DNA of 64,000 nucleotides from Cellulomonas sp. P24 (GCF_024704385.1 NZ_JAJDFX010000002.1:3038001-3102000), one strand, 5' to 3'. Numbered from the stretch's first letter, positions 26,911 to 36,481 are shown. The notes: generated from the letters alone by a model not told the origin. A program made the numbers and translations.

Positions 26911-28257
26911 TCAGAAGAACGTGCGGACCAGGTCCACCACGAGCGGGTCGTCACCGTCCGGGTCGTCGATCACCGGGACCAGCGCCCACTTGTCGAAGGC
27001 CGTGCACGGATGGGACAGGCCGAGGCGCAGGCGGTCCCCGACCCGCAGCTGGTCGGACCGGGCGCTCGGAAGGCGCACGAACCCATGCTGGTCGTTCAGG
27101 GCGCTCACGAAGACGTCCTCGAGGCGTGCGCCGTGCTCTCCGGCGACCCGCGCGCACCGCACCTGCGCCTCGGGGAGCCCCTCGTCGTAGGGCAGGTCGC
27201 GCTTGCCACCGTCGACGAGTGCCAGCCCGCGCTCGGGGTGCGAGAGGACACTCACCCAGGCGTGGAGCGCGGCGGTCAGCAGCGGGCCCGTCGTGCGTCG
27301 GTCACGACCGAGCGGCGAGACGCGACGGTAGAAGCCGTCGTCATGCGCCAGGTAGGCGCCTGAACGCAGGACCACGCGTGCACCGGTCCCCGTCAGCGGT
27401 CCGAGCTCGTCCGCGACGAGATCGAAGTACGCGCTGCCACCTGCCGTGACGACCGGCTCGGCGTCGGGCGGGTAGAGGCCGTGCGCCTCGATGCGGAGGT
27501 GCAGTGCCGCGACCTCGCGCAGGTACCGGCGGACGGTCTCGAGGCTCGCGGCGTCGGTCGTGTGCGCGATCGCCCCCTCGTAGCCCGCGACGCCCACCAG
27601 TCGTAGCGCGCTGCTGCGTGCGACGGCGTCGGCGACCTCCAGCGCCGCAGCCTCGTCCCGGGCGCCCGCACGCCCTCCGGGTGCGCCCCGTTCCACCAGC
27701 ACGCCCAGACGTCCGGGCTCGGTCCCAGGGTTGTCCCGGGCGTGCTCGGAGAGAACCGCGTCCATCAGGTGCACCCCGCGTACCGAGTCGACCCAGACCG
27801 TGATCTCGTGCGAGGGGTTCGCCGCGAGCTCGTCGGCGATCCACCGCAGCGCCGGCGGCGAGACGACCTCGTTCGCGAGCATCACCCGGGTCACGCCGTA
27901 CGCGCGCGCGACGGCGAGCTGGGCCGGCGTCGCCACCGTGAGGCCGTATGCACCCGCGTGCAGCTGCTTCGCCCAGAGGGCGGGGGCCATCGTGGTCTTC
28001 CCGTGAGGGGCGAGGTCCAGCCCGCGCTCGTCGACCCAGCTCGCCATGGTCGCGATGTTGGTGGCCACGGCCGGTGCGGTCAGCGTCAGCAGCGGGGTCG
28101 GCAGGTCGGACAACCGCGGAGCAGCCTCGAGCATCTCCGCGACGGTGGCTCCCCAGAATCGCGGCGGCACGGCCTTGAACCGCCAGCCGAGCTGCTCGTC
28201 GGCCAGGCGATCGATGCGGTGGGCGTCGATCGATGTGGGACGCGGGTCAGGGCTCAC
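26911..28257 (-). CDS. PLP-dependent D-serine dehydratase / D-threonine aldolase-like enzyme
   Basis: The 448-residue fold-type III PLP enzyme has an alanine-racemase-like barrel. LDLAPHGKTTMAPALW near residue 90 holds the PLP lysine, and LSHPCTAFDKW near the C-terminus has the His-x-Cys pair that binds zinc in eukaryotic-type D-serine dehydratases. The expected reaction is D-serine to pyruvate and ammonia; D-threonine aldolase activity is the alternative. GTG 28257 begins 14 bp after the stop of RidA, which hydrolyses the enamine/imine such enzymes release. This places it in the same operon as the sugar genes. Confidence 0.8.
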   Translation of the reverse strand: MSPDPRPTSIDAHRIDRLADEQLGWRFKAVPPRFWGATVAEMLEAAPRLSDLPTPLLTLTAPAVATNIATMASWVDERGLDLAPHGKTTMAPALWAKQLHAGAYGLTVATPAQLAVARAYGVTRVMLANEVVSPPALRWIADELAANPSHEITVWVDSVRGVHLMDAVLSEHARDNPGTEPGRLGVLVERGAPGGRAGARDEAAALEVADAVARSSALRLVGVAGYEGAIAHTTDAASLETVRRYLREVAALHLRIEAHGLYPPDAEPVVTAGGSAYFDLVADELGPLTGTGARVVLRSGAYLAHDDGFYRRVSPLGRDRRTTGPLLTAALHAWVSVLSHPERGLALVDGGKRDLPYDEGLPEAQVRCARVAGEHGARLEDVFVSALNDQHGFVRLPSARSDQLRVGDRLRLGLSHPCTAFDKWALVPVIDDPDGDDPLVVDLVRTFF

Positions 28258-28271
28258 GGGCGGTGTCCCCG

Positions 28272-28676
28272 TCAGCCGACGACCGCGAGGGCGTCGATCT
28301 CGACGAGCATCTCCTCGCGGGGCAGCCCGACGATCACGGTCGTGCGCGCCGGGTAGACGCCGGAGCTCAGCCGTGCGCCCAGGAACTGCCCGTAGGCGGC
28401 GTTCATCGCCTCGAAGTCCGTCCGGGCCGCGAGGTACACCCGCAGCATCACGACGTCGTCGAACGACGCGCCCCCGGCGATCAGCACGGCCTCGACGTTG
28501 GCCAGCGTCCGTTCCGTCTGTGCCGCGACGTCGCCGGGGAACACGTACGCCCCGGTGGACGGGTCGACGGGACCCTGACCCGAGACCTGGAGGAGGGCAC
28601 CCGCTCGCACGCCCTGGGAGAACGTGTGGGCGGGCGACGGGCCCCGGCTGGTGGTGATGGCGGAGGTCGGTGTCAT
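28272..28676 (-). CDS. RidA-family reactive intermediate/imine deaminase
   Basis: The 134-residue product has the YjgF/YER057c/UK114 pattern: SQGVRAGALLQVSGQGPVDP, QTERTLANVEAVLIAGGASF, and YPARTTVIVGLP, with the conserved Arg that contacts the substrate carboxylate and EIDALAVV at the end. RidA hydrolyses 2-aminoacrylate and related imines made by PLP dehydratases. Its neighbour downstream is just such an enzyme. ATG 28676 is preceded by GGAAGGG. The gap to the upstream SIS gene is 71 bp. Confidence 0.9.
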   Translation of the reverse strand: MTPTSAITTSRGPSPAHTFSQGVRAGALLQVSGQGPVDPSTGAYVFPGDVAAQTERTLANVEAVLIAGGASFDDVVMLRVYLAARTDFEAMNAAYGQFLGARLSSGVYPARTTVIVGLPREEMLVEIDALAVVG

Positions 28677-28747
28677 GGTGCCCTTCCGGGTGCCGGTGAG
28701 ACGCTCGTGCGCGTCCCGGGGTCGGGTGCCGTCGGAGCCCGGCGGGC

Positions 28748-29782
28748 TCAGGCGGTCTGGGTGATCTTGCGCAGCCCACGCGGTGCGTCGGGGTCGATCC
28801 CCTTCGCGCGCGCGAGTGCCTCGACGAGGAGCTGACCGGGGACGACGAGCGACATCGGCGCGAGCATCGCGTCTGCGTCGGGACCGGCGACCGAGACGCG
28901 ACACTCCGCGGCCAGCTCGGCGTCGCCACCGAACGCGATCACGTCCGCACCTGCCCGCGCGCACCGCCGGGCCACCTCCGCCGTGCCCGGGAACACCGCG
29001 GCATCCCCGGTCGAGGCGATCAGGGCCGTGGGAGTCCCCTCACCGACCATCGCGATCGGACCGTGCAGCAGGTCCGCCCAGGACAGGCCGACCGCCGTGA
29101 CGTAGCACGCCTCCTGGAGCTTCAGCGCGAGCTCCCGCGCGACCGACAGCGCGTAGCCGCGGGCCGCGACGACGAACCTGTCGGCCCCGACGAGCTGCCC
29201 GGCCAGCTGCTCCATGAGCGGGGCCGAGTCCAGCGCCCGCGCCATCTGATCGGGAACCCGCTCGAGCTGGTCGAGCATCTCGGTGTCCTCGGCCAGGACC
29301 AGACCGAGCACGGCCATCGCCGCGAGCTGCGACGTGTAGGTCTTCGTGGCGGGCACGGCGACCTCGCGCCCCGCTCGCGTGACGAGCGCGAGGTCCGCCA
29401 CGGCAGCCAGGTCGGACTCGGGCTCGTTCGTCACCGCGACGGTGCGGGCGCCGCAGCGGGCCGCCCACTCGAGGGTCTCGACGATCTCGGAGGTCGTCCC
29501 CGACTGCGAGAGCCCGACCGCGACGACATCGCCGAGGTCGAGGTCGGAATGGTAGGCGGTGGCGATCGACGGCGAGGCGAGGGTGGCGAGCCGCCCCCGT
29601 GTCGACAGCACGTACTGGCCGTACACGGCCGCGTTGTCCGACGTCCCACGACCGATCAGGAGCACGTGCCTCCGCTCGGCGACGAGCCGTCGGATCGACC
29701 CGGCCGACGCCAGCAGGCTGCTGATCGTGAGGGCGACCGCCGCGGGCTGCTCCCGGATCTCCCGGGCCATCTGCGTCGTCAT
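28748..29782 (-). CDS. SIS-domain sugar-phosphate isomerase/deaminase (GlmS isomerase-like / AgaS)
   Basis: The 344-residue product carries two SIS domains: HVLLIGRGTSDNAAVYGQYV with VGLSQSGTTSEIVETLEWA in the first, and RFVVAARGYALSVARELALK with LLHGPIAMV in the second. This is the isomerase half of GlmS without the glutaminase domain, as in NagB-II or AgaS amino-sugar phosphate deaminases. It likely converts glucosamine- or galactosamine-6-phosphate into a ketose phosphate plus ammonia. ATG 29782 overlaps the kinase stop by 4 nt. Confidence 0.87.
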   Translation of the reverse strand: MTTQMAREIREQPAAVALTISSLLASAGSIRRLVAERRHVLLIGRGTSDNAAVYGQYVLSTRGRLATLASPSIATAYHSDLDLGDVVAVGLSQSGTTSEIVETLEWAARCGARTVAVTNEPESDLAAVADLALVTRAGREVAVPATKTYTSQLAAMAVLGLVLAEDTEMLDQLERVPDQMARALDSAPLMEQLAGQLVGADRFVVAARGYALSVARELALKLQEACYVTAVGLSWADLLHGPIAMVGEGTPTALIASTGDAAVFPGTAEVARRCARAGADVIAFGGDAELAAECRVSVAGPDADAMLAPMSLVVPGQLLVEALARAKGIDPDAPRGLRKITQTA

Positions 29783-30807
29783 GCCGACGTCCGGCGACGT
29801 TCTGCTGCGGCGCGTGAGCGCAGCTCGTTGCGCAGGTGGTCGCGCAGCGTCGCCGGTGCCCGCCACGTGTCGAGCCCCAGCAGGGCCGCGCCGGTGACAG
29901 GAGGCTCGTCGACGATGCGGATGATGGCGCGAGGTGCACGCTCCTGCATCCGGGTGGCGATGGCCTCGACGAGGAACGGGTTGCGGGCGGCGAGCACACC
30001 GCCGCCGAGCACGACCTCGGCCGGGGACTCGAGCAGGTTCAGGCGCCCGAGGGCGACGACGGCGAGCGTGACGACCTCCTCCGCCAGGCGGAGGACGATC
30101 GATCGCGCGACCTCGTCGCCGTCCGCGGCAACGGCCAGCAGCACCGGGACCAGCTCGTGCAGTCGCGCGGTGTCGATGTCGCCGAGGTGCATCCCCGCCG
30201 AGACCGCTGCGACCGTGGAGAGACCGAAGTGCCGGCGGACGGCCTCCTGGAGGGCGGTCGGGCGACCACGACCGTCCTCCGCCCGGACGGCGTACCACAG
30301 GGCGTCGTCGCCGAGCTGCGCCCCGCCGCCCCAGTCGCCCGAGAGCCGGCCGAGGGACGGGAACCGTGCGACCCCGCCCGTGGCGCTGACGCCCACGCAG
30401 TTGATACCGGCGCCGCAGACGACAGCCACGGCATCGCGCGACTCGGTACCGATGCGGAGCAGGGCGAAGGTGTCGTTGTCGACCGCGACGGTCGACGTCC
30501 ACCCTTCCGACTCGATGTGTCTGGTCAGCAGGTCGATCTCCGTCGGGAGGTCCGCTCCGGCCAGGTAGAAGCCGCCGTGGTCCGCGATCGGCTGCTCGGG
30601 GTCGAGCGCGGCGTCCGTCGCGAGCTGGGCCACGAGCCCGCGCAGGATGTCCATCGTGGCGTCGATCCCGATCACCTGGTGGCACGAGCCCGGGCCCCGC
30701 GCGAACGCGAGCAGCGAGCCGTCGCCGGCGATCAGGGCGGCATCGGTCTTGCTGTTGCCGCCGTCGACGGCGAGGATCGCCGGCCGGGGTGGCCTCACCG
30801 TGCCCAT
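29779..30807 (-). CDS. BadF/BadG-type sugar kinase (N-acetylglucosamine kinase-like)
   Basis: The 342-residue ASKHA ATPase has PHOSPHATE-1 ILAVDGGNSKTDAALI (residues ~10-25), AVVCGAGINCVGV near 130, GRLSGDWGGGAQLG near 150 and LGGGVLAARNP near 280. This is the BadF/GlcNAc kinase family. It would phosphorylate an amino sugar or its disaccharide product at C6. ATG 30807 overlaps the GH4 stop by 13 nt; a GTG at 30798 is an alternative. Confidence 0.85.
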   Translation of the reverse strand: MGTVRPPRPAILAVDGGNSKTDAALIAGDGSLLAFARGPGSCHQVIGIDATMDILRGLVAQLATDAALDPEQPIADHGGFYLAGADLPTEIDLLTRHIESEGWTSTVAVDNDTFALLRIGTESRDAVAVVCGAGINCVGVSATGGVARFPSLGRLSGDWGGGAQLGDDALWYAVRAEDGRGRPTALQEAVRRHFGLSTVAAVSAGMHLGDIDTARLHELVPVLLAVAADGDEVARSIVLRLAEEVVTLAVVALGRLNLLESPAEVVLGGGVLAARNPFLVEAIATRMQERAPRAIIRIVDEPPVTGAALLGLDTWRAPATLRDHLRNELRSRAAAERRRTSA

Positions 30808-32054
30808 GCGAGGTAGTCCTTGTTCTCCGAGACGAGCAGGTCCGTCAGCTTCTCGGCAGGCTCGTACTGACCGACCAGCGGGTGGGCGAGCAGCGCCCGC
30901 GTCACCCGGTCGCGCCCACCGTGGACGGCCGCGTCGAGCGCGAGCCTCTCGTACGCGGCGACGTGGCTGATGAGGCCGGCCATGTCGGTCGGGACCTCGG
31001 CGATCGGCAGGGCGGTGATCCCGTCGGCGTTGACGACGGCAGGCACCTCGATCACGTGGTCGTCGGGCAGGAAGGGCAGAGCACCGTCGTTGCGGAGGTT
31101 CACCACGTGCCGCCCCTCGTCGTTGCCGAGCAACGAGCCGAACAGCTCGATCGCTGCCTCCGAGTAGAACGCGCCGCCGCGCCCCTTGAGCGCCTCGGGC
31201 TTGGTGTTCACCCGAGGGTCGGCGTACTCCTTCAGGAGCGCCTCCTCGATCGCCATGACCGCCTCGGCCCGGGTCGGCGACGTGAGCTGCCGGCTCAGCA
31301 CCGCGTCGTGCGTGTAGTAGTACTGCAGGTACGAGGACGGCACGGCACCGAGGAACGTCAGCAGCGCCGGCGGGAGGTCCACGGCCCCCGCCACGTCGGC
31401 GAGGTGGTCTCTCAGCAGGACGGGCAGCATGTCGACGCCGTCGACGTCGACCGCACGCTCCCAGGTCAGGTGGTTCAGCCCGACGTGCTGGAGGTGCACC
31501 TGCAGCGGATCGGCCTGGAGCAGGCCGGCGAACGTCCGCTGCAGCGTGATGGCGACGTTGCACAGGCCGACCGCACGGTGGCCCGCCTCGAGCAGCGCGC
31601 GCGTCACGATGCCGACCGGGTTGGTGAAGTCCACGATCCACGCCGTGGGCTTCGCGTGCGCGCGGACGACCTCGGCGACGTCGAGCATCACCGGCACCGT
31701 CCGGAGCGCCTTCGCGAACCCGCCCGGACCCGTCGTCTCCTGCCCGATGCAGCCGCACAGGTGCGGCCAGGTCTCGTCGCCGTGGCGGGCACGCTGCCCG
31801 CCGACGCGCAGCTGGATCAGGACGGCGTCGGCGTCCGAGACCGCGGCGACCAGGTCCGTCGTCGCGACGACGCGCCCGGGGTGCCCCTCTCGCGCGAACA
31901 TGCGCGTCGAGACGCCTGCGACGAGCTCGAGCCGGGTTCGGTCCGGGTCGACCAGCCACACCTCGTCGACGGCGATCTGGTCGCGTGAGCGCGCCAGACC
32001 GTCCATCAGCTCCGGGGTGTACGTGGATGCCCCACCGACCACTGCAATCTTCAC
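30795..32054 (-). CDS. Family 4 glycoside hydrolase (6-phospho-beta-glucosidase-like)
   Basis: The 419-residue enzyme has the NAD-binding start MKIAVVGGASTYTPELMDGL, the DFTNPVGIVTRAL segment, and GLCNVAIT plus GLNHLTW, which in GH4 provide the metal-binding Cys and His. GH4 enzymes use NAD+ and Mn2+ to cleave phospho-glycosides by oxidation-elimination. The operon has an ABC importer rather than a PTS, so an unphosphorylated or kinase-phosphorylated beta-disaccharide is a likely substrate. Very close spacing (3 bp) follows the upstream permease gene. Confidence 0.9.
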   Translation of the reverse strand: MKIAVVGGASTYTPELMDGLARSRDQIAVDEVWLVDPDRTRLELVAGVSTRMFAREGHPGRVVATTDLVAAVSDADAVLIQLRVGGQRARHGDETWPHLCGCIGQETTGPGGFAKALRTVPVMLDVAEVVRAHAKPTAWIVDFTNPVGIVTRALLEAGHRAVGLCNVAITLQRTFAGLLQADPLQVHLQHVGLNHLTWERAVDVDGVDMLPVLLRDHLADVAGAVDLPPALLTFLGAVPSSYLQYYYTHDAVLSRQLTSPTRAEAVMAIEEALLKEYADPRVNTKPEALKGRGGAFYSEAAIELFGSLLGNDEGRHVVNLRNDGALPFLPDDHVIEVPAVVNADGITALPIAEVPTDMAGLISHVAAYERLALDAAVHGGRDRVTRALLAHPLVGQYEPAEKLTDLLVSENKDYLAWAR

Positions 32055-32057
32055 GAC

Positions 32058-32903
32058 CTATCCCTTCACGCCGGTGAATGTGATTCCTTCGACAAAAGTC
32101 CGCTGGGCGAGGAAGAAGACGACGACCACCGGGATCGTGACCAGCACGGTGACGGCCATCGTGGTGCCCCAGTCGGTTCCGTGCGTCCCGTGGAACGTCG
32201 CCATGCCGTAGGCGACCGGCCAGCTCGACGGGTTCTCGGACGCGTACAGCAGCGGTCCGAAGTAGTCGTTCCACGCGTGGAAGAACAAGAAGATCCCCGA
32301 GGCGGCGATGCCGGGACGCGCCATCGGGATGATCACCCGTCGCAGCACCCCCCAGTCGCTGCAGCCGTCGAGCCGCGCCGCATCGACGTACTCCGGGGGG
32401 ATCGTCAGGAAGAACTGACGCAGCAGGAAGATCGAGAAGGCGTCGCCGAGAAGGTTCGGGAGGATCAGCGGCCACAGCGTGCCGGTGAGCCCGATCTTGG
32501 CCCACATGACGTAGATCGGGACGATCGTCACCTGGGGCGGCAGGAGCATCGCGATGATCACGGCGAGGAAGATCGCGTTCCTGAACCTGATCTCGATCTT
32601 CGCCAGGACGTACGCCGCGGGCACCGACGACAGCAGCATGAAGACGGTCGCCAGCACCGCGTACAGCGCCGAGTTGCCGAACCAGACGCCGAGCGGGGCC
32701 TGGGTGAACGCCTTGGTGAAGTTCCCCCACTGCCACGGCTCGGGCCACAACGACGCGGTGAGCGTCTGGTTGCTCGACATGAACGACGTGAGCAGCACGA
32801 ACAGGAGCGGTCCTGCGACCAGGACGCCGAGCGTGACGAGGACGGTGTGCTCGGCCACCCAGAGCAGGAGGCGTCCGGGCGACCGCCGTGTGCCGGCCCT
32901 CAC
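32058..32903 (-). CDS. Carbohydrate ABC transporter permease (MalG-like)
   Basis: The 281-residue protein has six helices and the EAA loop EYVDAARLDGCSDWGVLRRVIIP that docks on the ATPase. Being the shorter partner without a long N-terminal tail, it is MalG-type. GTG 32903 overlaps the stop of the MalF-type gene (GTGA). No ATPase gene lies nearby, so a shared MsiK-like ATPase elsewhere probably powers it, as is usual for actinobacterial sugar importers. Confidence 0.92.
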   Translation of the reverse strand: MRAGTRRSPGRLLLWVAEHTVLVTLGVLVAGPLLFVLLTSFMSSNQTLTASLWPEPWQWGNFTKAFTQAPLGVWFGNSALYAVLATVFMLLSSVPAAYVLAKIEIRFRNAIFLAVIIAMLLPPQVTIVPIYVMWAKIGLTGTLWPLILPNLLGDAFSIFLLRQFFLTIPPEYVDAARLDGCSDWGVLRRVIIPMARPGIAASGIFLFFHAWNDYFGPLLYASENPSSWPVAYGMATFHGTHGTDWGTTMAVTVLVTIPVVVVFFLAQRTFVEGITFTGVKG

Positions 32904-33904
32904 GAGCCGGCCCCCGTCGAGAAGGCGTTGAAGCGACGCAGGAGGGCCGCGATGAAGACGGTCGCGACGACGAAGAGAAGGACGGCCATCGCGGCGGCGT
33001 ACCCCAGCTGGAAGCTCCCGAACCCTCGCGCGTACAGCCACCCGGTGTACGTCAGGAGCGAGTTGTCGGGATACCCGATCACGAGGGACAGGTTCTGGCT
33101 CTCGACGCCGGTCTTGCCGCTGGCGACACCCGACGCGACCACGGCCTCGGTGAAGTACTGGAGTGCGGCGATCACCCCCGTGATCACGGCGAAGATGAGC
33201 ACCGGCACGAGGTTCGGGAGCGTCACGAAGACGACCTTCTGCAGACCGTTCGCGCCGTCGAGCGACGCCGCCTCGTACTGGTCCCGTGGGACGTCCAGGA
33301 GGGCGGCGACGAAGATGATCATGATGTCGCCGAGCACCCACATGCCCAGGAGCACGAGCGACGGCTTCGACCAGGCCGGGTCGTTGAACCAGAGCGGTCC
33401 GTGTATCCCGAGGTGGCTGAGCACGAGGTTCACCGGGCCGGTCCCCGGGTTGAACAGGAAGACGAACGCCACCACGGAGGCGACCGGCGGCACCAGCGCC
33501 GGCAGGTAGAACAGGGTGCGCCAGAAACCTGAGGCGTGCTTGGCGCGGACGATCAGGCCGGCGACCACCAGGGCGCTGGCGATCCGCACCGGCACCAGGA
33601 TGGCGACGAACCACAGCGTGTTCAGGCTCGCCTTGACGATGCTCGGGTCCTGCGTGAACAGGTACTGGTAGTTGCGCAGGCCGACCCATCGCGGGGCGGA
33701 GACCAGGTCGAACCGCGTGAACGAGTAGAAGATGTTCGCGGCAAGGGGGTAGAGGAAGAAGACCCCGAGGCCCAGCAGGGCCGGGGTGAGCATCCCCCAG
33801 GCCACCACCGTGCGACGGTTCCGCGCGCCTCCCCACCCGGTCCGGCCGGGGGAGCGGACGGCACGCATCGCCCGCCCCCCCGTGTGGTCCGTCGTGATCG
33901 CCAT
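32900..33904 (-). CDS. Carbohydrate ABC transporter permease (MalF-like)
   Basis: This 334-residue protein has a basic cytoplasmic tail of about 30 residues, six predicted helices and the EAA loop DQYEAASLDGANGLQKVVFV. It pairs with the overlapping MalG-type permease and the binding lipoprotein encoded 10 bp upstream. ATG 33904 is taken. Substrate is inferred to be an amino-sugar oligosaccharide from the downstream kinase and SIS genes. Confidence 0.92.
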   Translation of the reverse strand: MAITTDHTGGRAMRAVRSPGRTGWGGARNRRTVVAWGMLTPALLGLGVFFLYPLAANIFYSFTRFDLVSAPRWVGLRNYQYLFTQDPSIVKASLNTLWFVAILVPVRIASALVVAGLIVRAKHASGFWRTLFYLPALVPPVASVVAFVFLFNPGTGPVNLVLSHLGIHGPLWFNDPAWSKPSLVLLGMWVLGDIMIIFVAALLDVPRDQYEAASLDGANGLQKVVFVTLPNLVPVLIFAVITGVIAALQYFTEAVVASGVASGKTGVESQNLSLVIGYPDNSLLTYTGWLYARGFGSFQLGYAAAMAVLLFVVATVFIAALLRRFNAFSTGAGS

Positions 33905-33914
33905 CGCCGGGTGG

Positions 33915-35249
33915 CTACTTGCTCATCGCAAGAGCGTTGTCGATGTCCTGGTCGACCTTCTTCAGACCGGTGTCCAGGTCGCCACCCTTGCCCTGCTCGT
34001 AGGTGTGCCAGTAGGTCTCGAAGGTGGTCTGGCTCGTGCTGCCGATCCTCGTGATGTCCGACGACATCGCGTGCGGGGAACCGGCGATGTCGAGGAACGT
34101 GGTGAACTCCGGCGGGAGCTGGAGGTTCGGCGAGGCGAGAGCGGCCGTGGTCGTGGGCACGTTCTTGATCCCGTTGGCCAGCTTCACCACGGCGTCGGTG
34201 TTGAGCGACAGGTACTTGATGAGCGCCCAGGCCGCCTCGGGGTTCTTCGAGTCCTTGGCGATGCCGGCCACCGTGCCGGTGGCGTAGCCGCCGCCGTAGA
34301 GATCCGTGTGGTTGTCGGCGGTCGGGAAGGGGGCCGTGGCGTACTTGAGGTCCGGCGCCTGGTCCGCGATGAACGCCGTGCGCCACTCGCCGTCGAGGTT
34401 CATGGCGACCTGGCCGGTCTGGAAGGCGTTGTCGGCGGACCACTCGTCACCGAGACCCGCGGTGAAGGTCTTGAGCTTGTCGTAGCCGATCGCGTCGACG
34501 AAGCCCTTCTGCCACGTGAGCAGGTCCTTCCACGCCGGGCTGTCGATGGCGCTCTTGCCGTCCTTCGTCCAGGTGGCGCCGACGGTGGGGGCGAGCTGGG
34601 TCGCGGTGTTCTCGTAGTAGCCGAGAAGCGGGTTGAACCCGAGAGTCTTGATCGACCCGTCGGCGTTGTAGGTCGTCAGCTTCAGAGCCATGTCCTGCAG
34701 CTCGCTGAACGTCTTGGGCGGGGCGGTGTAGCCCGCCGCGGACAGCAGGTCGGTGTTGTAGTAGAGCCCGTAGACGTCGGCCAGGACCGGGAGCGAGCAC
34801 TGGGTGCCCTCGAAGGCGGTGTACTTCCGGAACGTGTCCGGGATCTGGGTCAGGTCGACGCCGTCGCGCGAGATGAGCGGACCGAGGTCGCGGAAGGCGC
34901 CGGACGAGCAGAACGTCCCGAGGTTGTCGATCGAGCTGGACAGGGCGACGTCGACGTCTCCTCCGGTGCTGATCACCTTCGCGAGCTTGGAGTCGTCCTG
35001 TCCCGAGTGCACCTCGACCTTGACCCCGGGGTTCGCTGCCTCGAAGTCGTCGATGACACCCTGGAACGCTGCGGCCTCACGGTCCGACCAGCCGTGCCAC
35101 ACCGAGATGGTGCCGGTCAGCGCCGTCGGCGCAGCGGACGCGATGGGGGCCGCGCCGTTCGTCGTCCCCCCGGAGCATGCTCCGAGGGCGAGCGCCGCCA
35201 CGGCCGGGATGGCCGTCGCCGCGAGGAGTCTGGAGTAACGGTGCTGCAT
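33915..35249 (-). CDS. Extracellular sugar-binding lipoprotein of the ABC importer
   Basis: The 444-residue protein has a lipoprotein signal (AVAALALGACSGG, lipobox LGAC with Cys ~24). A family 1 solute-binding core follows: TISVWHGWSDREAAAFQGVI, VEVHSGQDDSKLAKVISTGG, and conserved Trp/Tyr residues for sugar stacking. It would present an oligosaccharide to the two permeases downstream. ATG 35249 has AGAGG seven bases upstream. It lies 47 bp downstream of the ROK gene on the same strand. Confidence 0.93.
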   Translation of the reverse strand: MQHRYSRLLAATAIPAVAALALGACSGGTTNGAAPIASAAPTALTGTISVWHGWSDREAAAFQGVIDDFEAANPGVKVEVHSGQDDSKLAKVISTGGDVDVALSSSIDNLGTFCSSGAFRDLGPLISRDGVDLTQIPDTFRKYTAFEGTQCSLPVLADVYGLYYNTDLLSAAGYTAPPKTFSELQDMALKLTTYNADGSIKTLGFNPLLGYYENTATQLAPTVGATWTKDGKSAIDSPAWKDLLTWQKGFVDAIGYDKLKTFTAGLGDEWSADNAFQTGQVAMNLDGEWRTAFIADQAPDLKYATAPFPTADNHTDLYGGGYATGTVAGIAKDSKNPEAAWALIKYLSLNTDAVVKLANGIKNVPTTTAALASPNLQLPPEFTTFLDIAGSPHAMSSDITRIGSTSQTTFETYWHTYEQGKGGDLDTGLKKVDQDIDNALAMSK

Positions 35250-35296
35250 CGCGGAACCTCTTTCATCGTGGGGGAGGGCGGACGAACGGAGAGCAG

Positions 35297-36481
35297 CTAG
35301 TCGGATGTCGAGCCGACCTTCTTGAAGAGCAGGTCGCGCACCTTCGTGATCACGAGCTCCTGGACGCCGCGGAGGACGGTGCTGTCCGGGACGGCCGTCG
35401 TGACGACGTCCGGGAGCCAGTGGGAGCTGTGGCGGATCGAGCGCTGCACGAGCTCCGCGAGCTCGGCCCCGCCCATCTGGCCGGTCGGTCCGCCCAGCAC
35501 GACGCGCTCGGGGTCCAGGACGGACAGCACCGGCATGACACCCATGGCGATGCGCGGTGCGAGATCCTCCAGGACGGCGAGGCGCTGCGGGTGCCCGGCG
35601 AGCGCGACCACGAGCTCCTGGTAGCTGCGGGCCTTGACCCCGTGGACCCGGGCGAGCCGGATGAGGGCCGGGCCGCCGATCAGGTCCTGGAGCGTCTCGG
35701 CACCGGGGTCCAGCGCGGCGGACCGCTTGGGGACCTCGAGGTAGTCGATCTCCCCGGCGCCCCCCGACACGCCGCGGTGCACGTGGCCGTCGAGGTCCAC
35801 GGAGAGGCCGAGCCCGTGGCCCATCCACACGAGCGCGAAGCTCGACACGTCCGTCCCGGCACCCTGCTTGCGCTCGGCGATGGCGGCCAGGTTCGCGTCG
35901 TTCTCGATCACGACCTCGCGGCCGAGGGCGTCCTCGAGGTGGCGCCGGATTCCCCGTCGTGGCCATCCGGGCAGGTCACCGACGAACCGCAGCTGGTCGG
36001 TGCGGGGGTCGACGGCGCCGGGGATGCCGATGCACACGACGCTGACGGCACTCTCCTCCACGCCGCTGGCAGCGCATGCTGCGGCGATCGACTCGGTCAC
36101 GTCGGAGACGGCGCTGCGGTCGCGGGAGGCCCGCGAACGTGCGAGCTCGGCCACCGGGTGCTCGCGTCCGTACGCGTCCACCACCGTGGATCGCATGGCC
36201 TTCTCGTCGATGTCGATCGCGACGCCGAGGACGGACGTGGGGCGGATCGCGTAGCTGGCGGCGCTCGGACCGCGTCCGCCGGGCACCGAGCCCGCCACCT
36301 CGATGAGCCCGGTGGACTCGAGGTTCCCGACGATGTGGGACGCGGTGACCTTCGACAGGCCGGAGAGCTCGCTGAGCCGGTTGCGGGTCAGCTCGCCGTG
36401 CTCGAGCAGCAGTGACAGCGCCGTGCGCTCGTTCCGCTCCCGCAACCAGGACTGCGTCCCCGGCACTGTCTCCGTCGACAT
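35297..36481 (-). CDS. ROK-family repressor of the sugar operon
   Basis: The 394-residue protein has an N-terminal winged helix (NRLSELSGLSKVTASHIVGN) and a ROK sugar-kinase-like domain (GVAIDIDEKAMRS, VCIGIPGAVD, GLGLSVDLDGHVHRGVSGGAGE). The usual zinc-binding Cys cluster after GGAGE is not seen (EIDYLEVPKRSAALD), so zinc may be absent. ATG 36481 has AGGAG five bases upstream. It heads the operon and probably represses it until an amino-sugar phosphate or the disaccharide binds. Confidence 0.9.
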   Translation of the reverse strand: MSTETVPGTQSWLRERNERTALSLLLEHGELTRNRLSELSGLSKVTASHIVGNLESTGLIEVAGSVPGGRGPSAASYAIRPTSVLGVAIDIDEKAMRSTVVDAYGREHPVAELARSRASRDRSAVSDVTESIAAACAASGVEESAVSVVCIGIPGAVDPRTDQLRFVGDLPGWPRRGIRRHLEDALGREVVIENDANLAAIAERKQGAGTDVSSFALVWMGHGLGLSVDLDGHVHRGVSGGAGEIDYLEVPKRSAALDPGAETLQDLIGGPALIRLARVHGVKARSYQELVVALAGHPQRLAVLEDLAPRIAMGVMPVLSVLDPERVVLGGPTGQMGGAELAELVQRSIRHSSHWLPDVVTTAVPDSTVLRGVQELVITKVRDLLFKKVGSTSD

